DNA of 64,000 nucleotides from the NCBI RefSeq assembly GCF_031624635.1, contig NZ_JAMQOQ010000002.1:186001-250000 (forward strand), written 5' to 3'. The notes beneath the pieces were generated by a model. The model ran no database searches. It was given only the letters and a program-made list of their open reading frames with translations, and was not told the DNA's origin. The translations under genes were made by a program, and so were the position numbers. The DNA is from Halogeometricum sp. S3BR5-2. GTDB taxonomy: Archaea; Halobacteriota; Halobacteria; Halobacteriales; Haloferacaceae. The first letter of the stretch is position 1, and every line of letters starts with the position of its first letter. Of this stretch, positions 52,086 to 63,988 are shown piece after piece.

Positions 52086-52089
<4 letters not shown>
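51052..52089 (+). CDS. DUF58 protein of MoxR operon
   Basis: The 345-residue protein has two N-terminal membrane helices (VCAVVAVGFALGLRFG and ALNALVLPTGVALAAALLQV) and a beta domain. The DUF58 signature REYVRGDSLRDVHWKSSAKRGDLIVKEF is present. A vWA-like part follows. Its exact role is unknown, but it is nearly always found with MoxR and a transglutaminase-like partner. It starts 4 bp after the moxR stop and overlaps the next gene by 4 bp (GTGA). Confidence 0.9.
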
Positions 52090-54754
<2,665 letters not shown>

Positions 54755-54793
54755 CCGTTCACCCTCGACTACTCCGAGCGTTCCGATTCTCCG

Positions 54794-54799
54794 TTTTTT
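54794..54799 (+). terminator. T-rich terminator after aIF1
   Basis: A TTTTTT run 40 bp after the aIF1 stop fits the oligo-T terminators of archaea. It lies between the convergent aIF1 and rhodanese genes. Confidence 0.4.
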
Positions 54800-54841
54800 C
54801 GCGCCGCGAGCCGCGCTTCTCGTGACTCTCCTCGAAGACGG

Positions 54842-55228
54842 TCAGAACGGCGCGTCCGGCCCCTCGTCGGCGGACGTCGCCTCACCGTCTGCTCCGGCCT
54901 CGTCGTCGGATTCGGCTGCGTCGAGCGGTCCCTCCCACGCTTCGAGGCCGCCGCGCATGCTCTCGACGCGGGCGTCGGCGGTCCCCTCGTACGACCCGAT
55001 GAGGCGGGCGGCCTGCACGCTCGCCTTCCCGTGCGGGCAGACGGTGACGATGCGCTCTTCGCCCTCGAAGTCGGCGACGCGGTCCGGCAACTCCGCGAAC
55101 GGCACGTTCTCGCTGCCGGGGATGTGACCCCGGTCGAACGTCTCCGGCGACCGGATGTCCACGACGCGCGGGGCGTCCGCGCCGTCGAGCAGCGATTCGA
55201 CTTCCGCGGGGTCTATCTCGTCGTCCAC
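54842..55228 (-). CDS. rhodanese-domain protein
   Basis: The 128-residue protein is a single rhodanese domain: VVDIRSPETFDRGHIPGSENVPFAEL and the active loop CPHGKAS (Cys64). An acidic tail follows. It likely carries persulfide sulfur to acceptors. GTG at 55228 starts it. It lies downstream of the Nudix gene on the same strand, 51 bp away, so they may share a transcript. Confidence 0.88.
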   Translation of the reverse strand: MDDEIDPAEVESLLDGADAPRVVDIRSPETFDRGHIPGSENVPFAELPDRVADFEGEERIVTVCPHGKASVQAARLIGSYEGTADARVESMRGGLEAWEGPLDAAESDDEAGADGEATSADEGPDAPF

Positions 55229-55279
55229 GTCAGGGGGGAGCGGACGCCGGGAGATAAGCGTGCGGGTGGCGGATGTCGA

Positions 55280-55843
55280 CTACAGCAGTCCGTCCTCGCG
55301 CGCGAGGAGGACGCCCTCCACCGTCGCGTCGTTCGTCGGGTCCGCCCGCGCCACGTCGAGGGCCTCCTCGACGGGTACCGACCGGACCGACAGGAACTCG
55401 TTGTCGTCCAACTCGCGGCCGACGGGCGAGAGGCCCTCGCAGAACACGAACGCGCGGCGATGGCGGAGCAGCCCCGTCGAACACCAGAACTCCTCGACGA
55501 GCGAACTGCTCGACGCCTCGAACCCCGTCTCCTCGCGGAGTTCGCGCTCGGCCGCCTGCGTGTACGACTCCCCGCCCTCGACGATGCCGGCGGGCAGTTC
55601 CAACTGCGTCTCCCGGACCGTCGGGCGGTACTGCTCGACGAACACCATCTGCCCGTCCTGCACGGCGACGACGACGACGGCCGAGGCGAGTTCCGCCCAG
55701 TAGTAGCGCTTCGTGCTCCCGTTCGGTTGCTCGACGAGGTCGTAACCGCCGGTGAACCACCCCGTCTCGTACTCGACTTCGGTCTCCAGGACGGGCCACT
55801 CCGGGTCGGGCAACTCCTCGTGTCGGCGTCCGTCTCCGTTCAT
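55280..55843 (-). CDS. Nudix hydrolase (ADP-ribose pyrophosphatase-like)
   Basis: The 187-residue protein has a standard Nudix box GIVEGGESYTQAAERELREETGFE (G-x5-E-x7-RELREETGF) and the NudF-like block VFVEQYRPTVRETQLELPAG. It should hydrolyse ADP-ribose or a related NDP-sugar to AMP and sugar phosphate. The ATG is at 55843. Confidence 0.87.
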   Translation of the reverse strand: MNGDGRRHEELPDPEWPVLETEVEYETGWFTGGYDLVEQPNGSTKRYYWAELASAVVVVAVQDGQMVFVEQYRPTVRETQLELPAGIVEGGESYTQAAERELREETGFEASSSSLVEEFWCSTGLLRHRRAFVFCEGLSPVGRELDDNEFLSVRSVPVEEALDVARADPTNDATVEGVLLAREDGLL

Positions 55844-55869
55844 CGTGCGACGGTGCGGTCGCTCGCGGC

Positions 55870-56376
55870 TTAACTCTCCGGACCGGTCTCCTCGGGTTCC
55901 GCTCCCGGTCCGTCCGCGGATTCCGTGTCTCTCTCCTCCCTCTCGTCGTCGCCCCCGTCTTCGAACCGCGGCCGGTAGAGCCGCGAGAACGCCTGTCTGC
56001 GAAGCGTGCCGACGGCCGCCTCTCGTTCGTTCTGGTACGTCGCGGCGACGGCTTCCTTCGCGAAGGGGGCGGCGTGCCAGACGACGCGCTCGACGTTCGG
56101 ACTGCCCGCCTCCGTCACCTCGTACTCGGGGTGCTCATCGGCCCACGCGTCGAACTCCTCGCGCGTGCCGACCCGCACGCACAGTCGGTCGGCGAACAGC
56201 ACGTTCCGTGCCGTCTCCACCACGTCGCCCGTGACGCGCTCTCGGTACTCCTCGCGGTCGAACGACATCGCCCTGGCCGCCTCGCGGACGACCTGCCGTG
56301 CGGTCGGGCCGGCCGACTCGAACGCCGCGCGCGCCTCCGCCTCCGTCTCGGGTGCGAACGAACCCTCTGTCTCCAT
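55870..56376 (-). CDS. DUF5809-like haloarchaeal protein
   Basis: The 168-residue protein starts METEGSFAPETEAEARAAFESAGPTARQVVREAARAMSFDREEY, which matches a conserved halobacterial family (DUF5809, from memory). A mixed domain (ADRLCVRVGTREEFDAWADEHPEYEVTEAGSPNVERVVWHAAPFA) and an acidic tail follow. The function is unknown. The DUF5810-like gene is nearby on the same strand, with one small membrane gene between. Confidence 0.75.
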   Translation of the reverse strand: METEGSFAPETEAEARAAFESAGPTARQVVREAARAMSFDREEYRERVTGDVVETARNVLFADRLCVRVGTREEFDAWADEHPEYEVTEAGSPNVERVVWHAAPFAKEAVAATYQNEREAAVGTLRRQAFSRLYRPRFEDGGDDEREERDTESADGPGAEPEETGPES

Positions 56377-56457
56377 GTTCGTCGAATCCGTCCGAGAAGT
56401 GGAACCGCTTTCGGTCGGCGCGCCCACGTCCGGTCCCGTTTCCACGCCCCGACCGGC

Positions 56458-56682
56458 TCAGTCCCCGCCCTCACCGAACAGTCTGGTGAGCGTCCGCAGG
56501 AGGTCGAGGACGGCTTCGAGGAACCGGTCGAGACCCCGAACGAGTTCCGTCAGACGGTCGAGCGCGCCGAGCTGAATCGCGGTCGGCGGACCCAGAACCG
56601 TGAGAGCGCCGGCGTCGACGGCGACGGCGCTGAGGAAGACCAAGACGATGCCCGCTGTGAGCGCTCCGGCGCGTCGTTTCAT
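56458..56682 (-). CDS. small membrane-associated protein
   Basis: A 74-residue protein with a signal-anchor-like helix (KRRAGALTAGIVLVFLSAVAVDAGALTVLG) followed by an amphipathic helical part (LDRLTELVRGLDRFLEAVLDLLRTLTRLF). The ATG at 56682 gives a basic start. The second part may be a coiled or membrane-lying helix. No family is recognised. Confidence 0.5.
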   Translation of the reverse strand: MKRRAGALTAGIVLVFLSAVAVDAGALTVLGPPTAIQLGALDRLTELVRGLDRFLEAVLDLLRTLTRLFGEGGD

Positions 56683-56856
56683 CGGTACCGCCCGTAGCGA
56701 GCCCACCCGCTTGTATCGTCCGGCAGACGACCCGACTCCTTTCGAGTGGGTCTCCGCCGTGCTCGAGAACAGTTCGGCCCCGTTATCGGGCGCCGTAAGC
56801 CGAGAAGGACGGAATCGCCGACACCGGTCGAGACCGCTCGTCGGTACCGGCGGTCC

Positions 56857-57324
56857 TCACGAACCGGCGTCGTCCGACGACCCGTCGTCCGCCGATTCGC
56901 CGTCGTCGTCGTCGTCGTCCCCCTCGCCGAGCATCTCGCGGGTCATCTCCCGCGCCTCGTCGAGGACCGCCTGCGCCTCGGCGTCGAGCGCTCCGGCGCC
57001 GCGCTCTCGGGCGTCGGCGGCGTCGACGCGGTCGGTCGCGCCGGCGCCCGCGCTCCCCTCCTCGAACAGCGAGTCGCCGTCGTGCGCGTGCCCGGCGTGG
57101 TCGTGGACGGTGTCCTCGAACACCGTGTCGTAGGGCGCCTCCTCGGCGAGTTCCGCCACCTCCGGGGCGAGTTCCGCAGGTCCGGACGACGACCACTCGG
57201 GCACGTGTTCGTCCAACCACGACTCGTGGTCGTCGCCGTAGGTCATCGCGGTGAACGCCATGTGGTTCGCTAAGTGTTCTCCGTCCTGTTGCGGCACGTC
57301 GCAGACGGGACACGCGTAGCCCAT
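56857..57324 (-). CDS. DUF5810-like zinc-finger haloarchaeal protein
   Basis: The 155-residue protein starts MGYACPVCDVPQQDGEHLANHMAFTAMTYGDDHESWLDEHVP, a zinc-finger-like CxxC...HxxxH module. A long acidic tail (DDDDDDGESADDGSSDD) is encoded by a GTC/GAC repeat. It matches a conserved halobacterial family (DUF5810, from memory) of unknown function. The ATG at 57324 puts the CxxC directly after the start. Confidence 0.78.
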   Translation of the reverse strand: MGYACPVCDVPQQDGEHLANHMAFTAMTYGDDHESWLDEHVPEWSSSGPAELAPEVAELAEEAPYDTVFEDTVHDHAGHAHDGDSLFEEGSAGAGATDRVDAADARERGAGALDAEAQAVLDEAREMTREMLGEGDDDDDDGESADDGSSDDAGS

Positions 57325-57455
57325 GCTCGTCGGTTGGGTATCGCGGTACAAGGGTCGTGCGGTCGATTGGTCGAATGCCCGGCCGTGTTCCCCCCTTTCC
57401 CTTCTTTCCCCCGTGCTCCCCCCAGAGCGTCAGCGGGTGGGGACGCGAACCCGAA

Positions 57456-57830
57456 TCAGGCTTCGCCCGCCGAGGTCGGGTCCTCGACGACGACGACGCC
57501 GTCCTCGGATATCGTGACGTTGTAGCCCACGTACGTGAAGCGCACGCGGGACGGCGACGCGCCTTCGTCGGCGGTCGGGTGACCGCCGTCCGTCGCGGGG
57601 CGACCGCGGTTGCGCGTCGGCGCGAACAGCGACTCCAGTGCGTCGGGGTCGACGACGCTCCCGACGGGCGGGAGCGTCATGGCGTCGTCCGGGTTTCCGG
57701 TCCACGCCTCGGCGGCGGCGCGGGCAATCGTGACTGCGAGGCAGTCCCCTCCGTCCCAGTCGTGCTCGACGACTATCTTGGACGTTTCGTTCAGTTTCGG
57801 TTCCGCCTCGTGTGTCATTGCGTCATCCAT
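57456..57830 (-). CDS. HalOD1 output-domain protein
   Basis: The 124-residue protein matches the haloarchaeal HalOD1 domain: VTIARAAAEAWTGNPDDAMTLPPVGSVVDPDALESLF, then RVRFTYVGYNVTISEDGVVVVED. HalOD1 often forms the output part of response regulators; stand-alone forms like this probably bind partners. ATG at 57830 or 57818 starts it. It lies just downstream of the large Bat-like gene's 3' side and may work with it. Confidence 0.85.
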   Translation of the reverse strand: MDDAMTHEAEPKLNETSKIVVEHDWDGGDCLAVTIARAAAEAWTGNPDDAMTLPPVGSVVDPDALESLFAPTRNRGRPATDGGHPTADEGASPSRVRFTYVGYNVTISEDGVVVVEDPTSAGEA

Positions 57831-57955
57831 GGTTCTCTCGTCGGCCCCCACGCCGACATCTTACTGTTCGGTTCTCGGGTAATAGTCTTCGTCACTACTA
57901 CAGTATAGTGCGCGCTCGTGACGACCCTATTCGAATAGTACCACGCCTTCGACGC

Positions 57956-60900
57956 TCACTCCAACACGAGTTCGAGCAGTTTCCGCTCGGCCGCCCGCAG
58001 GTGGTACTGGAACGTCGGAGAGGAGATGTCGAACGCCTCCGCGAGCGTCGAGACGGACGTCTTCCGCGGCCACTGGTAGAGGCCGCCGTGGAGGGCGGCC
58101 GAGATGGCCTCGCGCTGACGCTCGGTCCACACCTCGTCGAGGCGGGCGCGGAAGCCCTGTCTCGTTTCCGGCGTCTCGGTCACGGTCCGCCGAGCGGCGA
58201 GCGACGTCCCCGGGTGGACGGCGTCGAACGCCTCCACCACCGACCGGACGCTCACGTCGGAGGGAATCGTCAGCGTCACCGTGCAGACGCCGCCGTCGGC
58301 CCGCATCTCGTGGAGTCTCCCCCGCTCCGCGTACAGCGTCTCGAACGGCGTCGTGTCGGAGGGTCGTATCTCGTAGAGGTGCTCCTCGTCGTCCTCGTCG
58401 GTCAGTTCGCGGACGACGGTGCCCGCGGGGAGCGCTTCCGCCGCCGCCTCTCGGGGCGCGACGGTGCGGACGAACGCCCGGTACTCCCCCTCCGTCGTCG
58501 GGACAACCCCCGTCACCGTCGCCGGGTGCCCCGTCGCCTCCGAGAGGCGGATGAGGAACTGCCGGTCGTCGCGTATCTCCAACTCGACCTCCGTCTGCTG
58601 GTTGCCGAAGACGGGGCGGGACCGGCCCAGTTGGTCGATGACGGCGCCGAGCGTCTCGCCCAACTCGACGAGCACGTCGCCGTCCTCGCCGACGAACGTC
58701 TCCGGGCGCGTGCCGTGGACCACGAGGAGTCTGTCCTCGCCGGCCGGGACGACGGCGAGCGACCGGAACCCCCGCGAAAGCGCGTCGCGCCGGTGCGGTT
58801 CCCACGCGGGGTCGTTCAGCACGTCGTCGACGACGGCGCGGCGGCCCGTCGAGGCGACCTGCGAGAGCAACTCGGGGAACGGCGTCGTCCGCGCTACCTC
58901 CGGCAGACGGGCCGCGTAGCCGTCCTCGACGCCCGCCGTCGTCACGGGCGTTATCGACGGTTCGTCCTCGGCGGCCGACTCGCGGTACTCGCAGAGCCAC
59001 GCGAACTGGTACGGTTCGGCCTCGACGAGTCGCTCGCACGCCCGCGCCGTCGCCTCCTCCATCGTCGCCGCGTGGACGACCGAGCGGGTCACCCCCCGCA
59101 CCGTCCGGTTGATGCGGTTCAGTTGCGTCAGCCGCTCGTTCTGCTGGCCGAGGCGCTGGTCTCGGTCCCGGAGCGCCTCCTTCGCTTCGACGCTCCCGAG
59201 CAGTTCGCTCGTCGTCGCCGCCAGCAGTCTGAGCACCTCCCTGTCGGTTTCGAGCGGGGTCGACTCGGCGGTGCGCTCGACGGCGAGGACGCCGTACTGG
59301 CCGACCGGCGCGAACTCGACGACGTCCCCCTCCGCCTCCGTCCGGGTCGTCCGCTCCTCGGTGAAGGCGACCCAACAGGGGTCCTCGCCGGGGTCGACCG
59401 ACTCGCGCCCGTGCAGGCGGTCGGACCCCTCGCGCCGGACGAGTCGCCGCGCCGCGGCCTCGTAGTCGAAGAACGCCGCGCGGCACGGCTCGAACAGTTC
59501 GTGGCTGGCCTCTAGCGCGCGGTCGACCACGTCGCCGGCGTCCTCGGCCTGCGCGATTTCGCGCGTCCACTCGTGCAGCGTCGTGAGCGAGCGCTCGCGG
59601 TGCCGTCGGTCGGTCACGTCGCGGGTGACGCCGACGGTGCCGACGAACTGTCCCGTCTCCTCCTCGACGATGGCCGAGAAGTGGGTCTCCACCCACATCT
59701 CGCCGCCGCCGTCGAGTTCGACCTCGAACTCCATCCGCTGGGGCTCGCTCGTCTCCCCGGCCTCCCGCCGGACTTGCGCTCCCGCTTCGGCCGCCACCGC
59801 GCCGATGAGTTCCGAGGCGTGCGTCCCGATGAGTTCCTCCGGGTCCCAGTCGAACATCTCCGCGAACGCCTCGTTGGCCTGCACGACGTACTGGTCCGCG
59901 TCGAGGGCGTAGACGCCGTCGGTGGCCGCCTCGACCATCCGCTCGTAGCGCAGCAGTTCCATCTCGCGTTCGACCCGGTCGGTCACGTCGGCGAAGTAGA
60001 TGGAGAGGCCGGCCGAGGAGGGGTACGCCTCCATCTCGTACCACCGGTCGTGCGGCGGGTAGTACCACTCGAAGGACGCCTTCTCGCCCGTCCGCAGCGC
60101 CTTCTCGTACCGGTCACGGAGCGGTTCGGACTCCTCGCCGAACACCTCCCACAACTGCTCGCCCACCAGGTCGCGCCGCGCGCGGTCCAGCAGTCGCTCG
60201 GCCTCCGGGTTCGCGTAGGTGACGCGCCACTCCTCGTCGACGCCGAGCAACCCCTGGTCCATCCGCACGAACGTCTCCTCCAGCGTCGTCCGCAACGTCT
60301 CCCGTTCGAGCACGGCGGCGATGAGCGCTGCGACGTTCTCGACGAAGCGCGCGTCCGTCTCGTCGAACGCGCCGGGCGAGGGGCTGTGGACCGAGAGTAC
60401 GCCCCACGGCTCGTTGGCGCCGCCGACGACGACGTTCAACTCGCTCCGCGCGTCGAAGTTCGCCGTCAGCGCCGTCGCCCCGCCGGACAGGTCGTTCTCC
60501 ACGACGGAGCGGCGCTCCGCGAGCGCTCGTCCCGGTCCGGAGTCGAGACCGACGGCGACGCCGCCGACGTACGCCTGCGGCCACCCCTCCGCGGCGACGA
60601 CCGACAGGTCGCCCCGTTCGGCGCGCGAGCGGAACAGCGCCACCCTGTCGACGCCGAGGGCCTCGGAGACACAGCGGACCGTCTCGTCGAACACCTCCTC
60701 GCGGGCCGGCCCGGAGAGGGCGAACGCTCCGAGGTCCGACAGCGCCTGCTGCTGTCTGTCCAGGCGCGCGCGCTTTCGGTCGGTGCGGTAGGAGTCCGCG
60801 GCCGTCCGGACGCGGTACGCCAGCCACGTCGCCTCCGCCTCCGTCCCGCGGACGGCGAGGTAGTCCGCGACGCCGACCGAGAGGGCTATCTCGGCGAGTC

Positions 60901-61132
60901 CGTCGTCGTCCTCGGCGATAAGCAGGACGGGCGCGGCGACGGACGCCGGGTCGAACGTCGCCGTGACCGCGCCTCGCGACGCGAGCACGCAGTCGACCGT
61001 GCTGTCGAACGAGGCGGCGGCCGGGTCGAGACCGTACTTCAGCGTCACGACGTCGAACCCCGACTCGAAGCCGTCGACGTCGAACGCCTCGGGGAGGGCG
61101 CCGACGACGCAGACGGTGTACGAATCGCTCAC
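57956..61132 (-). CDS. Bat-like multi-sensor HTH regulator
   Basis: This 1058-residue protein starts (GTG) with a receiver-like domain (about 1-115) that lacks a clear phospho-acceptor. GAF (about 140-290), PAS (about 295-400), PAS (about 400-520) and two more GAF-like domains (about 535-670 and 690-850) follow. A bacterio-opsin-activator domain (about 855-1000) comes next. The end is an HTH_10 DNA-binding domain (LTERQREAISAALHGGLYQWPRKTSVSTLAEAFDISSPTFQYHLRAAERKL). It probably senses light, redox or small ligands and directly controls transcription. Its target genes are not evident. Confidence 0.88.
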   Translation of the reverse strand: MSDSYTVCVVGALPEAFDVDGFESGFDVVTLKYGLDPAAASFDSTVDCVLASRGAVTATFDPASVAAPVLLIAEDDDGLAEIALSVGVADYLAVRGTEAEATWLAYRVRTAADSYRTDRKRARLDRQQQALSDLGAFALSGPAREEVFDETVRCVSEALGVDRVALFRSRAERGDLSVVAAEGWPQAYVGGVAVGLDSGPGRALAERRSVVENDLSGGATALTANFDARSELNVVVGGANEPWGVLSVHSPSPGAFDETDARFVENVAALIAAVLERETLRTTLEETFVRMDQGLLGVDEEWRVTYANPEAERLLDRARRDLVGEQLWEVFGEESEPLRDRYEKALRTGEKASFEWYYPPHDRWYEMEAYPSSAGLSIYFADVTDRVEREMELLRYERMVEAATDGVYALDADQYVVQANEAFAEMFDWDPEELIGTHASELIGAVAAEAGAQVRREAGETSEPQRMEFEVELDGGGEMWVETHFSAIVEEETGQFVGTVGVTRDVTDRRHRERSLTTLHEWTREIAQAEDAGDVVDRALEASHELFEPCRAAFFDYEAAARRLVRREGSDRLHGRESVDPGEDPCWVAFTEERTTRTEAEGDVVEFAPVGQYGVLAVERTAESTPLETDREVLRLLAATTSELLGSVEAKEALRDRDQRLGQQNERLTQLNRINRTVRGVTRSVVHAATMEEATARACERLVEAEPYQFAWLCEYRESAAEDEPSITPVTTAGVEDGYAARLPEVARTTPFPELLSQVASTGRRAVVDDVLNDPAWEPHRRDALSRGFRSLAVVPAGEDRLLVVHGTRPETFVGEDGDVLVELGETLGAVIDQLGRSRPVFGNQQTEVELEIRDDRQFLIRLSEATGHPATVTGVVPTTEGEYRAFVRTVAPREAAAEALPAGTVVRELTDEDDEEHLYEIRPSDTTPFETLYAERGRLHEMRADGGVCTVTLTIPSDVSVRSVVEAFDAVHPGTSLAARRTVTETPETRQGFRARLDEVWTERQREAISAALHGGLYQWPRKTSVSTLAEAFDISSPTFQYHLRAAERKLLELVLE

Positions 61133-61256
61133 TGGGAGGTACTGTGCGACCGAGCGACATGACCTTGTCGCAGGACGGAGTCGGAGCGTGCGAGTGGAAT
61201 CGGAGGGAAAAGGAGAAGGAGAACGAGAACTACGAGAGCGCGTGCGGTCGAGGGTC

Positions 61257-61814
61257 TCAGCCGCCCCCGCCCCACTCGCTCAGGTCGAGCACCATGAGGT
61301 AGGCGTCCTCGCCGTCGGCGTAGTAGGACGGGACCCGCCGGGCGGAGTCGAACCCGGCGCTCCGGTACAGCGATAGCGCCGAGTTGTTTCCGACGCGGAC
61401 CTCCAGTTTGACGACGGCGGCCCCCGCGAACGACAGCGCCAGCAGCCCCCGTTGGAGGAGGCGTCGTCCGAGGCCGAGGCCGCGCGCCTCCGGCGCGACG
61501 GCGAGGTCCTTGACGTGGCCGATATCCCGGCCGTGGTTCGGCATCACGTCGGCGACGACGTACCCGAGGACGCTCCCCTCGCGGTCGGCGACGAGGAAAC
61601 CCGGTTCGTTGAGAAACGACTCGAACGCCGCGTACGGCCACGGTTCCGTGAAACAGCGCTTCTCGATGCGGAGCACGTCGAGCAGGTCCGCGCGCTCCGC
61701 GTCGCGGACCGTCACGTCCGCCAGCGGGTCGCTCGCCGACGCGTCGGCGTCGCTCTCGGTCTCCGACGACCGGTCGGCCGCCCCGCGTCCCGCGTCCGGA
61801 GTTCCCTCGCTCAC
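61257..61814 (-). CDS. rimI: RimI-type N-acetyltransferase
   Basis: The 185-residue GNAT protein has an acidic 30-residue extension. The GNAT core follows: RDAERADLLDVLRIEKRCFTEPWPYAAFESFL, acetyl-CoA site VKDLAVAPEARGLGLGRRLLQ and VRVGNNSALSLYRSAGFDSARRVPSYYADGEDAYLMVLDL. Archaeal RimI/Ard1 acetylates protein N-termini. GTG at 61814 starts it. It lies downstream of aconitase on the same strand. Confidence 0.9.
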   Translation of the reverse strand: MSEGTPDAGRGAADRSSETESDADASASDPLADVTVRDAERADLLDVLRIEKRCFTEPWPYAAFESFLNEPGFLVADREGSVLGYVVADVMPNHGRDIGHVKDLAVAPEARGLGLGRRLLQRGLLALSFAGAAVVKLEVRVGNNSALSLYRSAGFDSARRVPSYYADGEDAYLMVLDLSEWGGGG

Positions 61815-61972
61815 TCTCTACCTGTTCGCGCGGTGTGCGCAAAAGTGCGGTGGTCGCTCGCGCCGGCCGAGTCGCGGTCGCAACCGAAGTCGCTGGACGG
61901 CGGCGCCACTGTCGGGGCGACGGCGTCGAAAAAACGAAAATCGGATTCGGATTCGCGTCGGGTCGGCTCCGC

Positions 61973-63952
61973 TCAGTCGTCGGCGGGCGTCGCGCCGCTG
62001 CCGCCCTCGTCGGCGTACTGCTCCTTCGTGAGGCGGAGCTTGCCGCCGGCCGCGAGGATGCGGCGCTCGCGTTCGGAGGCGTTGAGCGTCGCGGTGGCCT
62101 CCCAGTCGTCGTTCACGCGGACGGTGAACTCGTCCTCGCCGGCGCTGACGGCCTCGGCGACGTCGGTGACGACTTCGACGTCGTCGCCCTGCTCTATCTT
62201 CTCGTAGGTCTCGTCGTCGATGGCGAGCGGCAGGATGCCGAAGTTGAACAGGTTCGCCTTGTGGATGCGGGCGAACGACTGCGCCAGCACGGCCTCGATG
62301 CCGAGGTACTGCGGGCACATGGCGGCGTGCTCGCGCGAGGAGCCCTGTCCGTAGTTCTCGCCGGCGACGAGGACGCCGCCGTCGGCGTCCATCGCGCGCT
62401 GTGCGAACGTGTCGTCGACGCGCGAGAGCGTGAACTCCGAGAGCTTCTCGATGTTCGAGCGGAACTTGAGGATGTCCGAGGTGGCCGGGATGATGTGGTC
62501 CGTGGTGATGTTGTCCTCCATCTTCAGGAGGGCCTCACCGCGGATGTCCGCCTCGAGGGGCTCGCCGATGGGCGCGTTGCCGATGTTCGGCCCCTTGATG
62601 AGTTCGTCGTCGACGGCCTCGTCGGGCGAGATGAGGTCGGCCTTCGAGCCGTCGTACTTGTCGGGCAGTTCGATGCCCGGCGCTTCGAGGTCGCCGAGTT
62701 CGTCGGCGAGGTCGCGCGGGTCGACGATTTCGCCCTTCAGCGCCGCGGCGGCGGCGACCTCCGGCGAGCAGAGGTAGACGTTGTCGTCCTCGATACCGGA
62801 GCGACCCTCGAAGTTTCGGTTGAACGTCCGCAGCGAGACGGAGTCGGAGGCGGGGACGTGACCGATGCCGATGCAGGCGCCGCACGTCGCCTCGGAGAAG
62901 TTGACCCCGGCGGCCATCATCTCGGCGGTCCAGCCCTGCCGCGCGAGAATCTCGGAGGCCTGCTTCGAACCGGGCGCGACGATCATCTCGGTCTTCTTGT
63001 TGACCTCGCGGTCCTCGAGCATCTTCGCGGCCGGGAGGATGTCCTCGTAGCCGCCGTTCGTACAGGAACCGACGATGACCTGGTCGACCGACTCGCCCGC
63101 GACTTCGCGGACGGGGACGACGTTGTCCGGCATCGACGGCTTGGCGATGAGCGGTTCGAGGTCCGAGAGGTCGATGGTAATCTCGTCGGCGTACTCGGCG
63201 TCCTCGTCGGGCGAAAGCTCGACGTACTCGTCCTCGCGGTCCTGCCGGGCGAGGTAGTCCTTCGTCTTCTCGTCCGTGCCGAAGATGGACGAGGTGGCGC
63301 CGAGTTCCGTGCCCATGTTGGTGATGGTCGTCCGCTCGGGGACGGTCAGCGAGTCCGCGCCGGGACCGGTGTACTCGAACACCTTGCCGACGCCGCCCTT
63401 CACCGAAAGCTGACGGAGCATCTCGAGGATGACGTCCTTCGCGGTGGCCCACTCGGGAAGCTCACCTTCGAGGCGGATGTTGACGACTTCGGGCATCTCG
63501 ACGTAGTAGGCGCCGCCGCCCATGGCGACGGAGATGTCGAGGCCGCCGGCGCCGATGGCGAGTTCGCCGAGGCCGCCGGGCGTCGGCGTGTGCGAGTCCG
63601 ACCCGAGGAGCGTCTTGCCGGGCGCGGCGAAGTTCTCCTTGTGGACGTTGTGACAGATGCCGTTGCCGGGGCGCGAGAAGTGCGCGCCGTACGTGCCCGC
63701 CGCCGACCGGAGGAAGCGGTGGTCGTCGGTGTTCTTGAAGTCGAACTGGTAGGTCTGGTGGTCGCAGTACTGCGCCGCCAGTTCCGTCTGGACTTCGTCG
63801 AGTTCGAGCGCCTCGAACTGGAGCCAGACCATCGTACCCGTGGTGTCCTGCGTGAGGACCTGATCGATCTCGATTCCGATCTCCTCTCCGGGTTCGAGTT
63901 CCCCTTCGACGAGGTGATCGTCGAGAATTTTCTCCGTAAGCGTCTGTCCCAT
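61973..63952 (-). CDS. acn: aconitate hydratase
   Basis: The 659-residue protein has the aconitase 4Fe-4S cysteines in VGSCTNGGYED and ATCGACIGIG. The substrate blocks LLGSDSHTPTPGGLGELAIGAGG, GENYGQGSSREHAAMCPQYLGIEAVLAQSFARIHKANLFNFGILPL are present. It interconverts citrate and isocitrate in the TCA cycle. The length fits the short haloarchaeal/bacterial mono-protein form. TTTATAATC about 30 bp before the ATG is a strong TATA element. Confidence 0.95.
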   Translation of the reverse strand: MGQTLTEKILDDHLVEGELEPGEEIGIEIDQVLTQDTTGTMVWLQFEALELDEVQTELAAQYCDHQTYQFDFKNTDDHRFLRSAAGTYGAHFSRPGNGICHNVHKENFAAPGKTLLGSDSHTPTPGGLGELAIGAGGLDISVAMGGGAYYVEMPEVVNIRLEGELPEWATAKDVILEMLRQLSVKGGVGKVFEYTGPGADSLTVPERTTITNMGTELGATSSIFGTDEKTKDYLARQDREDEYVELSPDEDAEYADEITIDLSDLEPLIAKPSMPDNVVPVREVAGESVDQVIVGSCTNGGYEDILPAAKMLEDREVNKKTEMIVAPGSKQASEILARQGWTAEMMAAGVNFSEATCGACIGIGHVPASDSVSLRTFNRNFEGRSGIEDDNVYLCSPEVAAAAALKGEIVDPRDLADELGDLEAPGIELPDKYDGSKADLISPDEAVDDELIKGPNIGNAPIGEPLEADIRGEALLKMEDNITTDHIIPATSDILKFRSNIEKLSEFTLSRVDDTFAQRAMDADGGVLVAGENYGQGSSREHAAMCPQYLGIEAVLAQSFARIHKANLFNFGILPLAIDDETYEKIEQGDDVEVVTDVAEAVSAGEDEFTVRVNDDWEATATLNASERERRILAAGGKLRLTKEQYADEGGSGATPADD

Positions 63953-63978
63953 ATCGTCCTGATTTCGACTGTCTACGA

Positions 63979-63988
63979 TTATAAATCC
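63979..63988 (-). promoter_or_regulatory. TATA element of aconitase gene
   Basis: TTTATAATC on the minus strand lies 27-36 bp before the acn ATG at 63952. It fits a strong promoter with a very short or no leader. Confidence 0.6.
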